Source of the DNA: Comamonas flocculans
GTDB taxonomy: Bacteria > Pseudomonadota > Gammaproteobacteria > Burkholderiales > Burkholderiaceae_C
NCBI RefSeq assembly: GCF_007954405.1
Contig: NZ_CP042344.1
Span: 3,100,001 to 3,164,000, forward strand
DNA: 64,000 bases
Direction of reading: 5' to 3'
Part shown: piece by piece, positions 1-9,414 of the stretch
Numbering within the stretch: the stretch's first letter is position 1
Layout of the letters: every line of letters begins with the position of its first letter
Notes under the pieces: generated by a model
Seen by the model: only the letters and a program-made list of their open reading frames with translations
The model's database searches: none
What the model was told of the DNA's origin: nothing
Position numbers and translations under genes: made by a program

Positions 1-400
1 GCGCCACCCCGGCGCGGGGCAGGGCGCGCAGATCGCCCCAGGTGCGGCAGCCCAGGCGGGCCAGCACCGGCAGATGGGGCCGGGCGGCGCTCAGGGTGGC
101 CAGCGGCAGGGCATGGGGCGGTGTATCCGGGTTTTGCGCAGGCGGCAGGCGCAGGCGTGCCAGTGCTATCAGGGATGAAGCGCCTTGCGCTTGTCTGGCG
201 GGCGCTGGAGCCGATTTTTGCTCAGATATTCTGGCCAGCAGGCGCTTCAGCCCGCCCCACAGGCGCAAACAGCTTTGCACCTCCATCAGCACCGCCTCTT
301 CCACCAGCGCCACGCGCGGGGTGTAGCCCAGCATGCGCCAGGCCAGCAATTGGCGGCCCTCGGGCGTGTCATCGCGCGGGTGCAGGGCGATCCAGTGCAT
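1..400 (-). CDS. imuB: ImuB, Y-family DNA polymerase-like protein (N-terminal part)
   Basis: This is the start of an ImuB-type protein. ImuB is a Y-family polymerase homologue that acts with ImuA and the DnaE2 polymerase in SOS mutagenesis; the symbol rests on this N-terminus and on its place directly after imuA. The protein begins MHWIALHPRD, followed by a segment ending LRLWGGLKRL, where the family has a conserved Leu-Phe/Trp-Gly-Gly turn. The ATG at 400-398 lies 4 bp after the imuA stop, so the two are cotranscribed. The reading frame is open to the window edge and the C-terminal part lies outside. A copy of the dispersed Comamonadaceae repeat (161-230) is read in frame here and encodes a basic/alanine-rich insert. 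Confidence 0.85.
   Translation of the reverse strand, partial: MHWIALHPRDDTPEGRQLLAWRMLGYTPRVALVEEAVLMEVQSCLRLWGGLKRLLARISEQKSAPAPARQAQGASSLIALARLRLPPAQNPDTPPHALPLATLSAARPHLPVLARLGCRTWGDLRALPRAGVA
161..230 (+). repeat. Dispersed palindromic repeat, copy A (inside imuB)
   Basis: The segment from 184 to 230 matches the copy at 33255-33301 over almost its whole length. It shares CTTG-y-GCTTG, then GGCGGGCGCTGGAG, then CCGATTT and GCTCA. It is read through in frame by imuB on the opposite strand. The edges are approximate because only eye alignment was possible. Confidence 0.75.
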
Positions 401-404
401 GGCG

Positions 405-1235
405 CTAAACAGCCTTTGCCAGCACCGCCCGGGGTGGTGGGCGGTCTTGCGGCCCACGGCTCCTGCCAGCGACAGGGTCTGCGCAAAGCGCCTGCGCGGG
501 CGCTCGACTGCGCAAGGCCTGTGGCGTCTCTTGGCCCGGGGCTTCGCGGGGCTGGCGGCTGGCGGCCAGCAGCGCGCGCAGGGCCGGGGGCTGGGCGGGC
601 AGCCGCAGCGGCGCGCTCAAGGGCGGACCGTGGCGCTTGAACAGGTCCAGCGTCAGGCTTTCGCCGTCGCCCTCCAGCAGCAGGCGCAGCGGCGCGGGCG
701 AGGGCTGAACACGTGCGGTGTGCGGGCGCAGGGCGAACAGCGGCCGCGCCCGGCCGCGCGCCGCCAGATGCAGGCGGCGCAGCGCGTGGTCTTGCGCGTG
801 GGGCAGCCACAGCAGCAGCGCGAGCACGTCGGGGCAGCGCAGCGCCTGCTCCGCGGCCCACAGGCGCTGCAGCGGCGCTGCCGCGGGAACGCACAAGAGC
901 CGCTCGGCGGGCAGGCCGCGCGCGGCCAGCGCCGGGCCAAAGGGCAGGTGGGGCGCGCCCACGAGCGCGATCACGCCGCGCTGCCCGCCGGCCAGCTGCG
1001 CCAGGGCGGGCAGCAGCAGCGCCCATTCATGCAGGCCGGGGCGGCGCTGCAGCAGCTCCACCAGCGCCCCCAGCGGCCAGCCGCCACCGGGCAGTTCGGC
1101 GTCCAGCGGGGCGTGGCGGCTGCAGAGCACCGCGCCCTCGGCCGCGCCCAGCGTGCCGCCGCGCCAGACCTGAGCGGGCAGGGACGCCAGCGCAGGGCGC
1201 GGGCCATCCGGAACGAGGGGGCGAGGGGCAGACAT
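405..1235 (-). CDS. imuA: ImuA, SOS mutagenesis cassette protein (RecA-like)
   Basis: ImuA is a RecA-related accessory protein of the imuA-imuB-dnaE2 mutagenesis cassette. The N-terminal region has the family pattern: 'VWRGGTLG', then 'LDAELPGGGWPLGALVELL', the equivalent of the RecA start where the P-loop would be. An upstream in-frame start at 1298 would place translation across the LexA box at 1272-1287, so the ATG at 1235 (MSAPRPLVPDG) is preferred and gives 276 residues. imuB follows after 4 bp. The C-terminal end (PPRAVLAKAV) is proline- and arginine-rich. Expression should be DNA-damage inducible through LexA. Confidence 0.88.
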   Translation of the reverse strand: MSAPRPLVPDGPRPALASLPAQVWRGGTLGAAEGAVLCSRHAPLDAELPGGGWPLGALVELLQRRPGLHEWALLLPALAQLAGGQRGVIALVGAPHLPFGPALAARGLPAERLLCVPAAAPLQRLWAAEQALRCPDVLALLLWLPHAQDHALRRLHLAARGRARPLFALRPHTARVQPSPAPLRLLLEGDGESLTLDLFKRHGPPLSAPLRLPAQPPALRALLAASRQPREAPGQETPQALRSRAPAQALCADPVAGRSRGPQDRPPPRAVLAKAV

Positions 1236-1271
1236 GGCAGCGGGCGGAGCGCCTGGTTTTTCGTTAATTGG

Positions 1272-1287
1272 CTGTTGATTTATACAG
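1272..1287 (-). promoter_or_regulatory. LexA (SOS) box upstream of imuA
   Basis: The sequence CTGTTGATTTATACAG fits the enterobacterial/beta-proteobacterial LexA consensus CTGT-N8-ACAG exactly. It lies 37 bp upstream of the imuA ATG at 1235, in a short AT-rich island in otherwise GC-rich DNA. This is the expected place for control of an imuA-imuB cassette. The divergent oxidoreductase gene starts about 90 bp away on the other side and could also be affected. Confidence 0.88.
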
Positions 1288-1375
1288 TATTGTGCCACCC
1301 TCTGTCAGGTCTGCCACGGATAATCAGCCGCTTCTTTGGGCGGCTTTTCGCGGGATGCAGGCACAGGGGCAGACC

Positions 1376-2491
1376 ATGGTGGACAGCGTGCAATGCGTGG
1401 TGGTGGGCGCGGGTGTCGTCGGCCTGGCGGTGGCGCGCGCGCTGGCCCTGCGCGGGCGCGAGGTGCTGGTGCTGGAGGCCGAGGCGGCCGTCGGCACGCA
1501 GACCAGCGCACGCAGCAGCGAGGTGATCCACGCGGGCATCTACTACCCGCCAGGCTCGCTCAAGGCGCGCCTGTGCGTGCAGGGCAGCGCGATGCTCTAC
1601 GACTATTGCGCTCGCCGCCAGGTGCCGCACCGGCGCTGCGGCAAGCTCATCGTGGCCACCTCGGCGCGGCAGACCGAGGCGCTGCAGGCTGTGGCCGCCA
1701 GGGCCCAGGCCAATGGCGTGCACGACCTGCAGTGGCTGGGCGCCGCCGCCGCCCACCGGCTGGAGCCCGCGCTGCAATGCCATGCGGCCCTGCTTTCGCC
1801 CGGCACCGGCATCATCGACAGCCACGCGCTCATGCTTGCGCTGCAAGCCGACCTGCAGCAACACGGGGCCATGGTGGTCCTCAATACCAAGGTAGTGCAG
1901 CTCGATGCCACCCGGGGCGCGCTGCGGCTGCGCACGCAGGAGGGCGCCGAGCTGGCGGCCAACCTGGTGGTGAACGCCGCCGGCCTGCATGCACCCGCCC
2001 TGGCGCGGCGCACCCCGGGCCTGCCGCCGGCGCTGGTGCCGCGCGCCTTCCATGCCAAGGGCAGCTACTTTGCCTGCGGCGCGCGCGTGCCGTTCTCGCA
2101 CTTGATCTACCCCTTGCCCGAGGCGGCGGGCCTGGGCGTGCACCTCACGCTGGACCTGGCCGGGCGGGCGCGCTTCGGCCCGGACGTGCAGTGGGTGGAC
2201 TCTCCTGACGACCTGCAGGTGGACGGCGAGCGCGCACTGGGCTTCTACGCCGAAGTGCGCCGCTACTGGCCTGCGCTGCCCGACGGCGCGCTGCTGCCCA
2301 ACTACGCCGGCATGCGCCCCAAGATCAGCGGGCCGGGCGAGCCGGCGGCGGATTTCCTGATCCAGGGTCCGAGCGCGCATGGCCTGCCCGGGCTGGTGAA
2401 CCTGTTTGGTATCGAGTCGCCCGGGCTCACCAGCTGCCTGGCGCTGGGCGAATGCGTGGCTGCCTTGCCGGGCGTGGCGGATGCGCGCTGA
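1376..2491 (+). CDS. FAD-dependent oxidoreductase, L-2-hydroxyglutarate oxidase-like (LhgO/DAO family)
   Basis: The protein opens with a dinucleotide-binding strand, [20 protein letters not shown], then an acidic residue at the end of the second strand (VLVLEAE), which is the Rossmann FAD pattern. The segment '[18 protein letters not shown]' and the C-terminal '[17 protein letters not shown]' are typical of the L-2-hydroxyglutarate dehydrogenase/oxidase branch of the DAO superfamily. Length is 371 residues from the ATG at 1376, normal for the family. Two upstream in-frame starts (1268, 1355) exist, but the one at 1376 puts the FAD motif near the N-terminus as in homologues. The substrate is inferred from family only. 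Confidence 0.8.
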   Translation: MVDSVQCVVVGAGVVGLAVARALALRGREVLVLEAEAAVGTQTSARSSEVIHAGIYYPPGSLKARLCVQGSAMLYDYCARRQVPHRRCGKLIVATSARQTEALQAVAARAQANGVHDLQWLGAAAAHRLEPALQCHAALLSPGTGIIDSHALMLALQADLQQHGAMVVLNTKVVQLDATRGALRLRTQEGAELAANLVVNAAGLHAPALARRTPGLPPALVPRAFHAKGSYFACGARVPFSHLIYPLPEAAGLGVHLTLDLAGRARFGPDVQWVDSPDDLQVDGERALGFYAEVRRYWPALPDGALLPNYAGMRPKISGPGEPAADFLIQGPSAHGLPGLVNLFGIESPGLTSCLALGECVAALPGVADAR

Positions 2492-2610
2492 GACGACTTC
2501 GCTATCAAAAAGACAACTGCCTTGCTTCGCCTTGCCGTACCAGGCGTACTGTCTGCGGCGTCGCGCCTTGTTCTCTTGTGGATTGCAAATCCGCAGGAGG
2601 CGCTGCCGGA

Positions 2611-3264
2611 TCAGGGCGGGCCAGGCTCGCCGTCACGTCCCGCGGGCTGCAGCTGGCCCAGCTTGTGCGCCAGTTCGATGGCCGACTCCACGCCCATTTT
2701 CTCGAAGATGTTGGCGCGGTGGAATTCCACCGTGCGCGCGCTGATGCCCAGGTGCTCGGCGATGTTCTTGTTGTAGTGGCCGCGCAGCAGCTCGCCCAGC
2801 ACCTCGCGTTCGCGCGGGCTCAGGGACGCCAGCGCCTGGCGCAGGCGCTGCAGCTCGCGCTCGCCGGCGCTGCGTGTCAGCAGCGCCTGCATGGCCTGCT
2901 CCACGCGGTCCACCAGCATGTTGTCCTGGAAGGGCTTTTCCAGAAAGTCCCAGGCGCCTTCCTTGACCGCCTGCACCGCCGTGGCCACGTCACCATGCCC
3001 GGTCAGGAAGAGCACGGGCCAGGGGCAGCCCAGGGTCTTGAGACGCTCGAAAGTCACGAGGCCCGAGAGCGGCTGCATGCGGATGTCCAGCAGCACCACC
3101 GCCAGGCCCCACTGGCCCTGCAGCGCGCGGGCGGCATCCAGAAAGACGTCGCCGCCCTGCCATACCCGGGTCTTCCAGCCGCGTGAATCGAACAGCCAGG
3201 CCAGGCCGTCGCGCACGTCGGCATCGTCATCGACGATGTGGATGTCCATGGCGGTGGTGTTCAT
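2611..3264 (-). CDS. dctR: DctR-type response regulator (receiver + LuxR HTH)
   Basis: This is a FixJ/NarL-type response regulator of 217 residues. The receiver domain shows the acidic pocket (VDDDADVRD), the phospho-acceptor Asp60 in VVLLDIRM and the conserved Lys in LEKPFQDN. The C-terminal LuxR-type helix-turn-helix is clear (LSPREREVLGELL to ISARTVEFHRANIF). It overlaps the end of the sensor kinase gene by 4 bp (ATGA), so the pair is cotranscribed. Given the two TRAP binding proteins and the permease next door, it most likely activates that transport operon in response to a carboxylate. The ligand is not known. Confidence 0.88.
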   Translation of the reverse strand: MNTTAMDIHIVDDDADVRDGLAWLFDSRGWKTRVWQGGDVFLDAARALQGQWGLAVVLLDIRMQPLSGLVTFERLKTLGCPWPVLFLTGHGDVATAVQAVKEGAWDFLEKPFQDNMLVDRVEQAMQALLTRSAGERELQRLRQALASLSPREREVLGELLRGHYNKNIAEHLGISARTVEFHRANIFEKMGVESAIELAHKLGQLQPAGRDGEPGPP

Positions 3265-5294
3265 GCGTCGCTCTCCAAGGGCAGGATGGCGGTGAACAGC
3301 GCGCCGCCCAGCAGTGCGTCGCGCTCCACCTGGATGCGCCCGTGGTGCGCCTCGGCAATCGAGCGGCAGATGGCCAGGCCCATGCCCATGCCACCGTGCT
3401 TGGTGCTGAAGAAGGCGTCAAACAGCCGGGCCTGGGCGGCCTCGGACACGCCGGGGCCGCTGTCGGCCACCGCCAGGCTCGCTTCGCCCGTGGTCGTGTC
3501 GGCCTGCAGGCGCACCTGTACCCGGGCCGGGGCGGTCGCGGCTTCGCCCGCCCAGTCCAGCGCGTTGGAGCACAGGTTGTGCACCAGGTGTTCCAGCAGC
3601 AGGGCGTCGCCGCGCACCAGCACGGGGCGGCTTGGCAGCTGCAGGGCGATGGGCGTGGCCTGGCCTTCCTGCGCCGTGCTTACCGCGCGGCGCACCAGCG
3701 CCGCCAGGTCCAGCCGCGTCAGGTGCAGCTCGCGCTTGCGCGCAAAGGCGTTCACGCGCTGCGTCACGCCGCCGGCGCGCTCGGCCAGCTGCGCCATGCG
3801 CCGCACCACGGGTTCCATGTCGGCCAGGGCAATCGTGCCCGCGCGCAGGCGGTTGAGTAGGCCGTTGGCAAAGCTGGCCAGCGCGCCCAGCGGTTGGTTG
3901 AGCTCGTGCGCCAGCGTGGAGGCCACCTCGCCCACGGCCACCAGGCGCTCGGAGGCTTCGAGCTTTTCCTGCTGCTCGGCGGCCAGCCGCTGCGCATGCT
4001 TGCGTTCGCTGATGTCCAGCACCGAACTCATCCAGCCGAGCTGGCGTCCGTCGGCGGCAAGCAGCGGCGCCTCGTGAATCAGCACGTCCACCAGGTGGCC
4101 GTCGCGGTGGCGGTACTGCGCCTCCAGGCCCTGCGGCTGCGTGCCCGCATGCAGGATGCCACCGTGCAGCACGGCCAGCTCGCCCGCCTGCTCGTCCGGC
4201 CAGTAGGGCATGGGCGCGCGCGCGCCGCGCAGCTCCTGCGCGCCGTAGCCCACCATGGCGCAGAAGGCCTGGTTCACGTAGAGGATGGTGCCCTGCAGGT
4301 CCCAGGCGCGCATGCCTATGCTGACTGAGCGCTCCATGGCCGAGCGCAGCGCCACCTCGGCCTGCAGGCGCTGCTGCACCTGCTGGCGCTTGGCAAAGTC
4401 GCGCCGCAGCGCCAGCAGGCTCACCAGCAGGCCGAGCAGGAACACCAGGGCGACGGCGAAGAACAGCCGCGGCGTGGAGGAGGTGTGCGAACCCAGCGGC
4501 GTCACCTGCAGCAGCAGCTCCACGCCGGGCAGGTTCATGGGCGTGAGGTAGCTGGCGCCGTCCGGCGCAGTGCCGCCCGGCAGGCCCGCGTCCGCCACGA
4601 TGCGCACCTGCTGCTGCGCGATGAACCAGGGCGGCAGCAGGGCGACCAGCGCCTGCTGCATGGACAGCGCCACCACGTAGAGCCCGGCCAGGCGGGCGCC
4701 GTCGAACGAGGGGACGGCCAGCCAGACGCGCCCGTCCTGGCCGCCGTCCGCATCCCGCAGGGGCCCGGCGTAGCTTGCCCGCCGCAGGCTGGCGGCGGTG
4801 TCCTGCAGCAGCTGCAGCTGCTGGTGGTTTTCGGCATTCGACTCCAGGTCGGCCCGCCAGATGGCGAGGTCCCCGGCGCTGCCGCGCGGGTCGCCCGGCT
4901 GGGCCAGCCAGGCCTGCGCCTGCACCACGGCGGGACTGCGCCACAGCAGGCCGGCAGGGTGGGTGTCGGCCTCGCCCTGGCCCGGCGTCTGCAGCGCCTG
5001 CGGGCCATCGATCGCGAGCTGGCGCGCGCGCTGCGCCAGATCGCCTTCAAGACGGCGGAAGTGGAACTGCACGCTTTGCTCCAGCCACTGCGCGTCCGCG
5101 CCGCGCCGACGTTCTTCTTCCTGCACTTCGACACGGTGCAGATACCAGGCCAGGGCCAGCACGGTCAGCACGGTCAGCAAGGCCAGGCCCAGCATCCAGA
5201 GCGTGGCGCGCCGGCTGCCGCGCTCGCCCAGCGGGCGGGTGGCGGCGTGCAGGAGCGCGAAGTCTTCGGCGGGATGCGGGGCGGTCAGCGGCAC
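3261..5294 (-). CDS. dctS: DctS-type sensor histidine kinase with periplasmic loop and PAS domain
   Basis: The protein has 677 residues. A transmembrane helix lies near residues 33-52, followed by a periplasmic sensing region of about 230 residues, a second helix (FFAVALVFLLGLLVSLLAL), a PAS domain with its PAC tail, and the kinase. The H-box is STLAHELNQPLG with His463, the N-box is LCSNALDWAG and the G-box is GMGMGLAICRS. 'HELNQPL' is typical of the DctS/FixL/DctB kinase group. Translation starts with GTG at 5294, only 20 bp from the GTG of the divergent binding protein. It is a membrane sensor paired with the overlapping DctR-like gene. A carboxylate ligand is inferred from context. Confidence 0.87.
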   Translation of the reverse strand: MPLTAPHPAEDFALLHAATRPLGERGSRRATLWMLGLALLTVLTVLALAWYLHRVEVQEEERRRGADAQWLEQSVQFHFRRLEGDLAQRARQLAIDGPQALQTPGQGEADTHPAGLLWRSPAVVQAQAWLAQPGDPRGSAGDLAIWRADLESNAENHQQLQLLQDTAASLRRASYAGPLRDADGGQDGRVWLAVPSFDGARLAGLYVVALSMQQALVALLPPWFIAQQQVRIVADAGLPGGTAPDGASYLTPMNLPGVELLLQVTPLGSHTSSTPRLFFAVALVFLLGLLVSLLALRRDFAKRQQVQQRLQAEVALRSAMERSVSIGMRAWDLQGTILYVNQAFCAMVGYGAQELRGARAPMPYWPDEQAGELAVLHGGILHAGTQPQGLEAQYRHRDGHLVDVLIHEAPLLAADGRQLGWMSSVLDISERKHAQRLAAEQQEKLEASERLVAVGEVASTLAHELNQPLGALASFANGLLNRLRAGTIALADMEPVVRRMAQLAERAGGVTQRVNAFARKRELHLTRLDLAALVRRAVSTAQEGQATPIALQLPSRPVLVRGDALLLEHLVHNLCSNALDWAGEAATAPARVQVRLQADTTTGEASLAVADSGPGVSEAAQARLFDAFFSTKHGGMGMGLAICRSIAEAHHGRIQVERDALLGGALFTAILPLESDA

Positions 5295-5314
5295 GGCTTT
5301 GGATAATAGCGGCC

Positions 5315-6319
5315 GTGCCTGCTTCGCTCGCTTCCCGCCGCCGTCTGCTCGGGGCCCTCGCGGCCACGGCCGTGCCGCTGCCCGCGGCCGCGCAACCGGC
5401 GCGCGTGACCATCCGCCTGTCGCACGTGGTCACGCGCCAGACCCCCAAGGGGCTGACCATGGAGCGCTTCCAGCAGAACGTGCAGCAGGCGAGCGCGGGG
5501 CGCATCCAGGTGGTGATCTACCCGAATTCGCTGCTCTATGGCGACGCCGACGAGATGCAGGCACTGCAGCTGGGCGCGGTGGACATGCTGGCGCCTTCGC
5601 TGTCCAAGTTCGGCGCCATCGGCTTTCCCGAGTTCGAGCTGTTTGATCTGCCCTTCCTGTTCGGCGCGCGCGCGCAGGTGCACCGCATCACTCGGGGGCC
5701 GGTCGGGCAGGCGCTGCTCGACGGCCTGGCGCACCAGGGCCTGGTGGGCCTGGGCTATCTGGACAACGGCTTCAAGCACATGAGCGCCAACCGGCCGCTG
5801 CTGGCGCCGCAGGACTTCGCGGGCCTGCGCATGCGCGTGCAAAGCTCGCGCGTGATTGCGCGGCAGATGCGGGTGCTGGGCGCGCGCCCGGTGGTGCTGG
5901 CCTTCGGCGAGGCGCGGCGCGCGCTGGCGCTGGGGGTGGTGGACGGCACGGAAAACCCGATCTCCAACTTCTGGACCCAGCGCATGCACGAGGCCCAGCT
6001 CGACCTGAGCCTGACCGCGCACGCCTGGCTGGGCTACGCGGTGGTGGCGCAGCGGCGCTTCTGGGATTTCCTTGGCGCGCACGACCGCCACCTCGTGTTG
6101 ACGGCGCTGCAGGAGGCGCTGGCCTGGGGCAACACCATTGCCCAGCAGGAAAACGACGCCGCCCTGGCCGCGCTGCGCGCCAGCGGCGCAACGCGCATCC
6201 ACCTGCTGGACGAGGGCCGGCGCGAGCGCCTGCGGCAAGGCACGCAGGCGGTGTACGAGCAACTGGAGCCGCGTACCGCCGCCTGGCTGGAGCGGGTGCG
6301 CGCGGCTCTCGAAACTTAG
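5315..6319 (+). CDS. TRAP transporter substrate-binding protein, DctP family (first of two)
   Basis: This is a periplasmic DctP-family solute-binding protein of 334 residues. The N-terminus has SRRRLLGALAATAV followed by AAAQPAR, a signal peptide with a twin-arginine-like start. The mature part shows the DctP pattern: 'RLSHVVTRQTPKG', 'VVIYPNSLLYGD', '[10 protein letters not shown]' and 'VVDGTENPISN'. The only reasonable start is GTG at 5315, because the next ATG lies inside the mature protein. It is a diverged paralogue of the binding protein at 6458-7450. It may feed the same DctQM permease or act as a co-sensor for DctS, which is divergently transcribed 20 bp away. Confidence 0.83.
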   Translation: MPASLASRRRLLGALAATAVPLPAAAQPARVTIRLSHVVTRQTPKGLTMERFQQNVQQASAGRIQVVIYPNSLLYGDADEMQALQLGAVDMLAPSLSKFGAIGFPEFELFDLPFLFGARAQVHRITRGPVGQALLDGLAHQGLVGLGYLDNGFKHMSANRPLLAPQDFAGLRMRVQSSRVIARQMRVLGARPVVLAFGEARRALALGVVDGTENPISNFWTQRMHEAQLDLSLTAHAWLGYAVVAQRRFWDFLGAHDRHLVLTALQEALAWGNTIAQQENDAALAALRASGATRIHLLDEGRRERLRQGTQAVYEQLEPRTAAWLERVRAALET

Positions 6320-7450
<1,131 letters not shown>

Positions 7451-7490
7451 GCGTCAGGGGGCCTTGCATTTGCCAAGCCCAAAGAGGGAA

Positions 7491-7518
7491 GCGACCCGCA
7501 CACTGGGTCGCTTTTTTT
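7491..7518 (+). terminator. Rho-independent terminator/attenuator between dctP and dctQ
   Basis: The stem GCGACCC (7491-7497) pairs with GGGTCGC (7505-7511) and is followed by seven T residues. It lies inside the dctPQM operon, 40 bp after the dctP stop. Partial termination here would give more binding protein than permease, which is a usual arrangement for such operons. Confidence 0.85.
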
Positions 7519-7550
7519 GGCCTGTTAATTTCACTTGAGGGTATCCGAGC

Positions 7551-8078
7551 ATGCGCTGGATGGATCGACTTGAGGAGTACTTCCTCGCGCTGATGCTGGC
7601 GGGCATGACCCTGGTCACCTTTGGCCAGGTGGTTGCGCGCTACGTGTTCAACTACAGCTTCACCTGGGCGATGGAGCTCACCGGGGTGATGTTCGCCTGG
7701 ATGATCTTCATCGGCGCGTCCTACGGCGTGCGCGTGAGCGCGCACATCGGCATCGACGCCTTGATCAGGGTCATGAACCCGCGCCTGGCGCGCGCCGTCG
7801 CGCTGGCGGCCACGGCGCTGTGCATCCTGTATTCGTGCGTGCTCGCCTTTGGGGGTTGGCAGTACCTGTCCAAGCTCTACACCGTGGGCGTGTACATGCA
7901 GGACATTCCGGTGCCGCAGTGGGTGCCCAAGATCGTGCTGCCCTTCGGTTTCATCCTGCTGGCGCTGCGCTTTGGCGTGGTGTTCTACAAGCTCCTGAGC
8001 GGGCAGGACGTGCACCTGCTCGGCGACGAGGCCGAAGACGCGCTGAAGATGCGCGAAGAGATGGAGGCCAAGCCATGA
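7551..8078 (+). CDS. dctQ: TRAP transporter small permease DctQ
   Basis: This is a 175-residue integral membrane protein of the DctQ family. It has four hydrophobic segments (about residues 10-30, 45-65, 83-103 and 125-148) and the family pattern 'FGQVVARYVFNYSFTWAMELTGVMF'. The C-terminal tail is acidic and cytoplasmic. The start ATG at 7551 follows GAGGG. The gene overlaps dctM by 4 bp (ATGA), so the two permease subunits are translationally coupled. Confidence 0.9.
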   Translation: MRWMDRLEEYFLALMLAGMTLVTFGQVVARYVFNYSFTWAMELTGVMFAWMIFIGASYGVRVSAHIGIDALIRVMNPRLARAVALAATALCILYSCVLAFGGWQYLSKLYTVGVYMQDIPVPQWVPKIVLPFGFILLALRFGVVFYKLLSGQDVHLLGDEAEDALKMREEMEAKP

Positions 8079-9352
8079 ACACCCTGGTTCTCTTCGTGCT
8101 GCTCTTCGTCTTCATGTTCATGGGCATGCCCGTGGGCGTGGCGCTGGGCCTGTCCTCGCTGGCGGTGATACTGGGCTTCACCAACGATTCGCTGGCTTCG
8201 CTCACGCTCAAGATCTACGAGACGTCCGAGCACTACACGCTGCTGGCGATTCCCTTCTTCATCGTCGGCGGCGTGTTCATGACTACGGGCGGCGTGGCGC
8301 GGCGCATGATCCGCTTTGCCAATGCCTGCGTGGGGCATTTCCCGGGCGGCCTGGCCATGGCCTCGGTGCTGGCCTGCATGCTGTTCGCGGCGGTATCGGG
8401 CTCTTCGCCCGCGACGGTGGTGGCGGTGGGCTCCATCGTGATTGCCGGCATGGTCAAGGCCGGCTACAGCAAGGAATTCGCCGCGGGCGTGATCTGCAAC
8501 GCCGGCACGCTCGGCATCCTGGTTCCGCCCTCCATCGTGCTCGTGGTCTATGGCGCGGTCACGGAAACCTCGGTGGGGGCGCTGTTCCTCGCGGGCATCC
8601 TGCCGGGCATCGTGCTGGGGCTGATCCTGATGGTGGCCATTTACTGGCGCGCCCGCGTGCTCAAGCTGCCGCGCCAGCCCAAGGCCAGCATGAACGAGGT
8701 GTTCGTCGCCGGACGCCAGTCGCTGTGGGGCCTGCTGCTGGTGGTCATCATCCTGGGCGGCATCTATGGCGGGGTGTTCACGCCCACCGAGGCGGCTGCG
8801 GTGGCGGCGGTCTATGCCTTCGTCGTGGCGGTGTTCATCTACCGCGACCTCAAGTGGGGCGACATTCCCGGCGTGCTGCTGGAATCGGCCAAGGTCACGG
8901 TGATGCTGATGTTCATCATCGCCAATGCGCTGCTGTTCGCCCACGTGCTCACCACGGAGCGCATACCGCAGCAGATCGCCGAATCGATCGCCGGCATGGG
9001 CATGGCCCCGTGGCAGTTCCTGATCGTCGTCAACATCCTGCTGCTGGTGGCGGGCATGTTCATGGAGCCCACCGGCATCATCCTGATCATGGCGCCCATC
9101 CTGTTTCCCATCGCCGAGAAGCTGGGCATAGACCCGGTGCATCTGGGCATCATCATGGTGGTGAACCTGGAGATCGGCATGGTCACGCCACCCGTGGGGC
9201 TTAACCTCTTCGTCACCTCGGGCATCACGCACATGACGATAGGGCAGGTGGTACGGGCGGCGCTACCCTGGACGCTGCTGCTGCTGATTTTCCTGATGAT
9301 CGTCACCTACGTGCCGGCGCTGTCGACCATCGTGCCGCAATTGCTGCACTGA
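8075..9352 (+). CDS. dctM: TRAP transporter large permease DctM
   Basis: This is the large, ion-coupled permease subunit of the TRAP transporter, 425 residues with about twelve hydrophobic segments. Family landmarks include 'FMGMPVGVALGLSS', 'AAVSGSSPATVVAVGS', 'NAGTLGILVPPSIVLVVYG', 'FTPTEAAAVAAVYAF' and 'TPPVGLNLFVTSGIT'. The start ATG at 8075 overlaps the dctQ stop. With DctP and DctQ it forms a sodium-driven carboxylate uptake system in the inner membrane. Transcription ends in the repeat-derived terminator that follows. Confidence 0.92.
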   Translation: MNTLVLFVLLFVFMFMGMPVGVALGLSSLAVILGFTNDSLASLTLKIYETSEHYTLLAIPFFIVGGVFMTTGGVARRMIRFANACVGHFPGGLAMASVLACMLFAAVSGSSPATVVAVGSIVIAGMVKAGYSKEFAAGVICNAGTLGILVPPSIVLVVYGAVTETSVGALFLAGILPGIVLGLILMVAIYWRARVLKLPRQPKASMNEVFVAGRQSLWGLLLVVIILGGIYGGVFTPTEAAAVAAVYAFVVAVFIYRDLKWGDIPGVLLESAKVTVMLMFIIANALLFAHVLTTERIPQQIAESIAGMGMAPWQFLIVVNILLLVAGMFMEPTGIILIMAPILFPIAEKLGIDPVHLGIIMVVNLEIGMVTPPVGLNLFVTSGITHMTIGQVVRAALPWTLLLLIFLMIVTYVPALSTIVPQLLH

Positions 9353-9400
9353 AAAAAATAGCGGCTGACGCTTGCCCCACAGGCGCCAGCCGCGTTTTTG
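9353..9400. terminator. Bidirectional terminator formed by a dispersed repeat, copy G
   Basis: A run of A residues (9353-9358) precedes an 11-bp stem with one mismatch: GCGGCTGACGC at 9361-9371 pairs with GCGCCAGCCGC at 9383-9393, followed by a T run. This works for dctM on the plus strand and for metY on the minus strand. The AAAAATAGC..GCTTG..GCGC..GCC layout identifies it as a copy of the dispersed repeat. Confidence 0.75.
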
Positions 9401-9414
9401 ATGCCAAAACCGGA

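Noticed and set aside
2492..2610. Intergenic tract between the FAD oxidoreductase and dctR
   Set aside because: It was checked for a tRNA, a terminator and the dispersed repeat. No cloverleaf or convincing match was found.
4775..5314. Upstream extension of the first TRAP binding-protein frame
   Set aside because: It is antisense to dctS and precedes a clear signal peptide starting with GTG at 5315.
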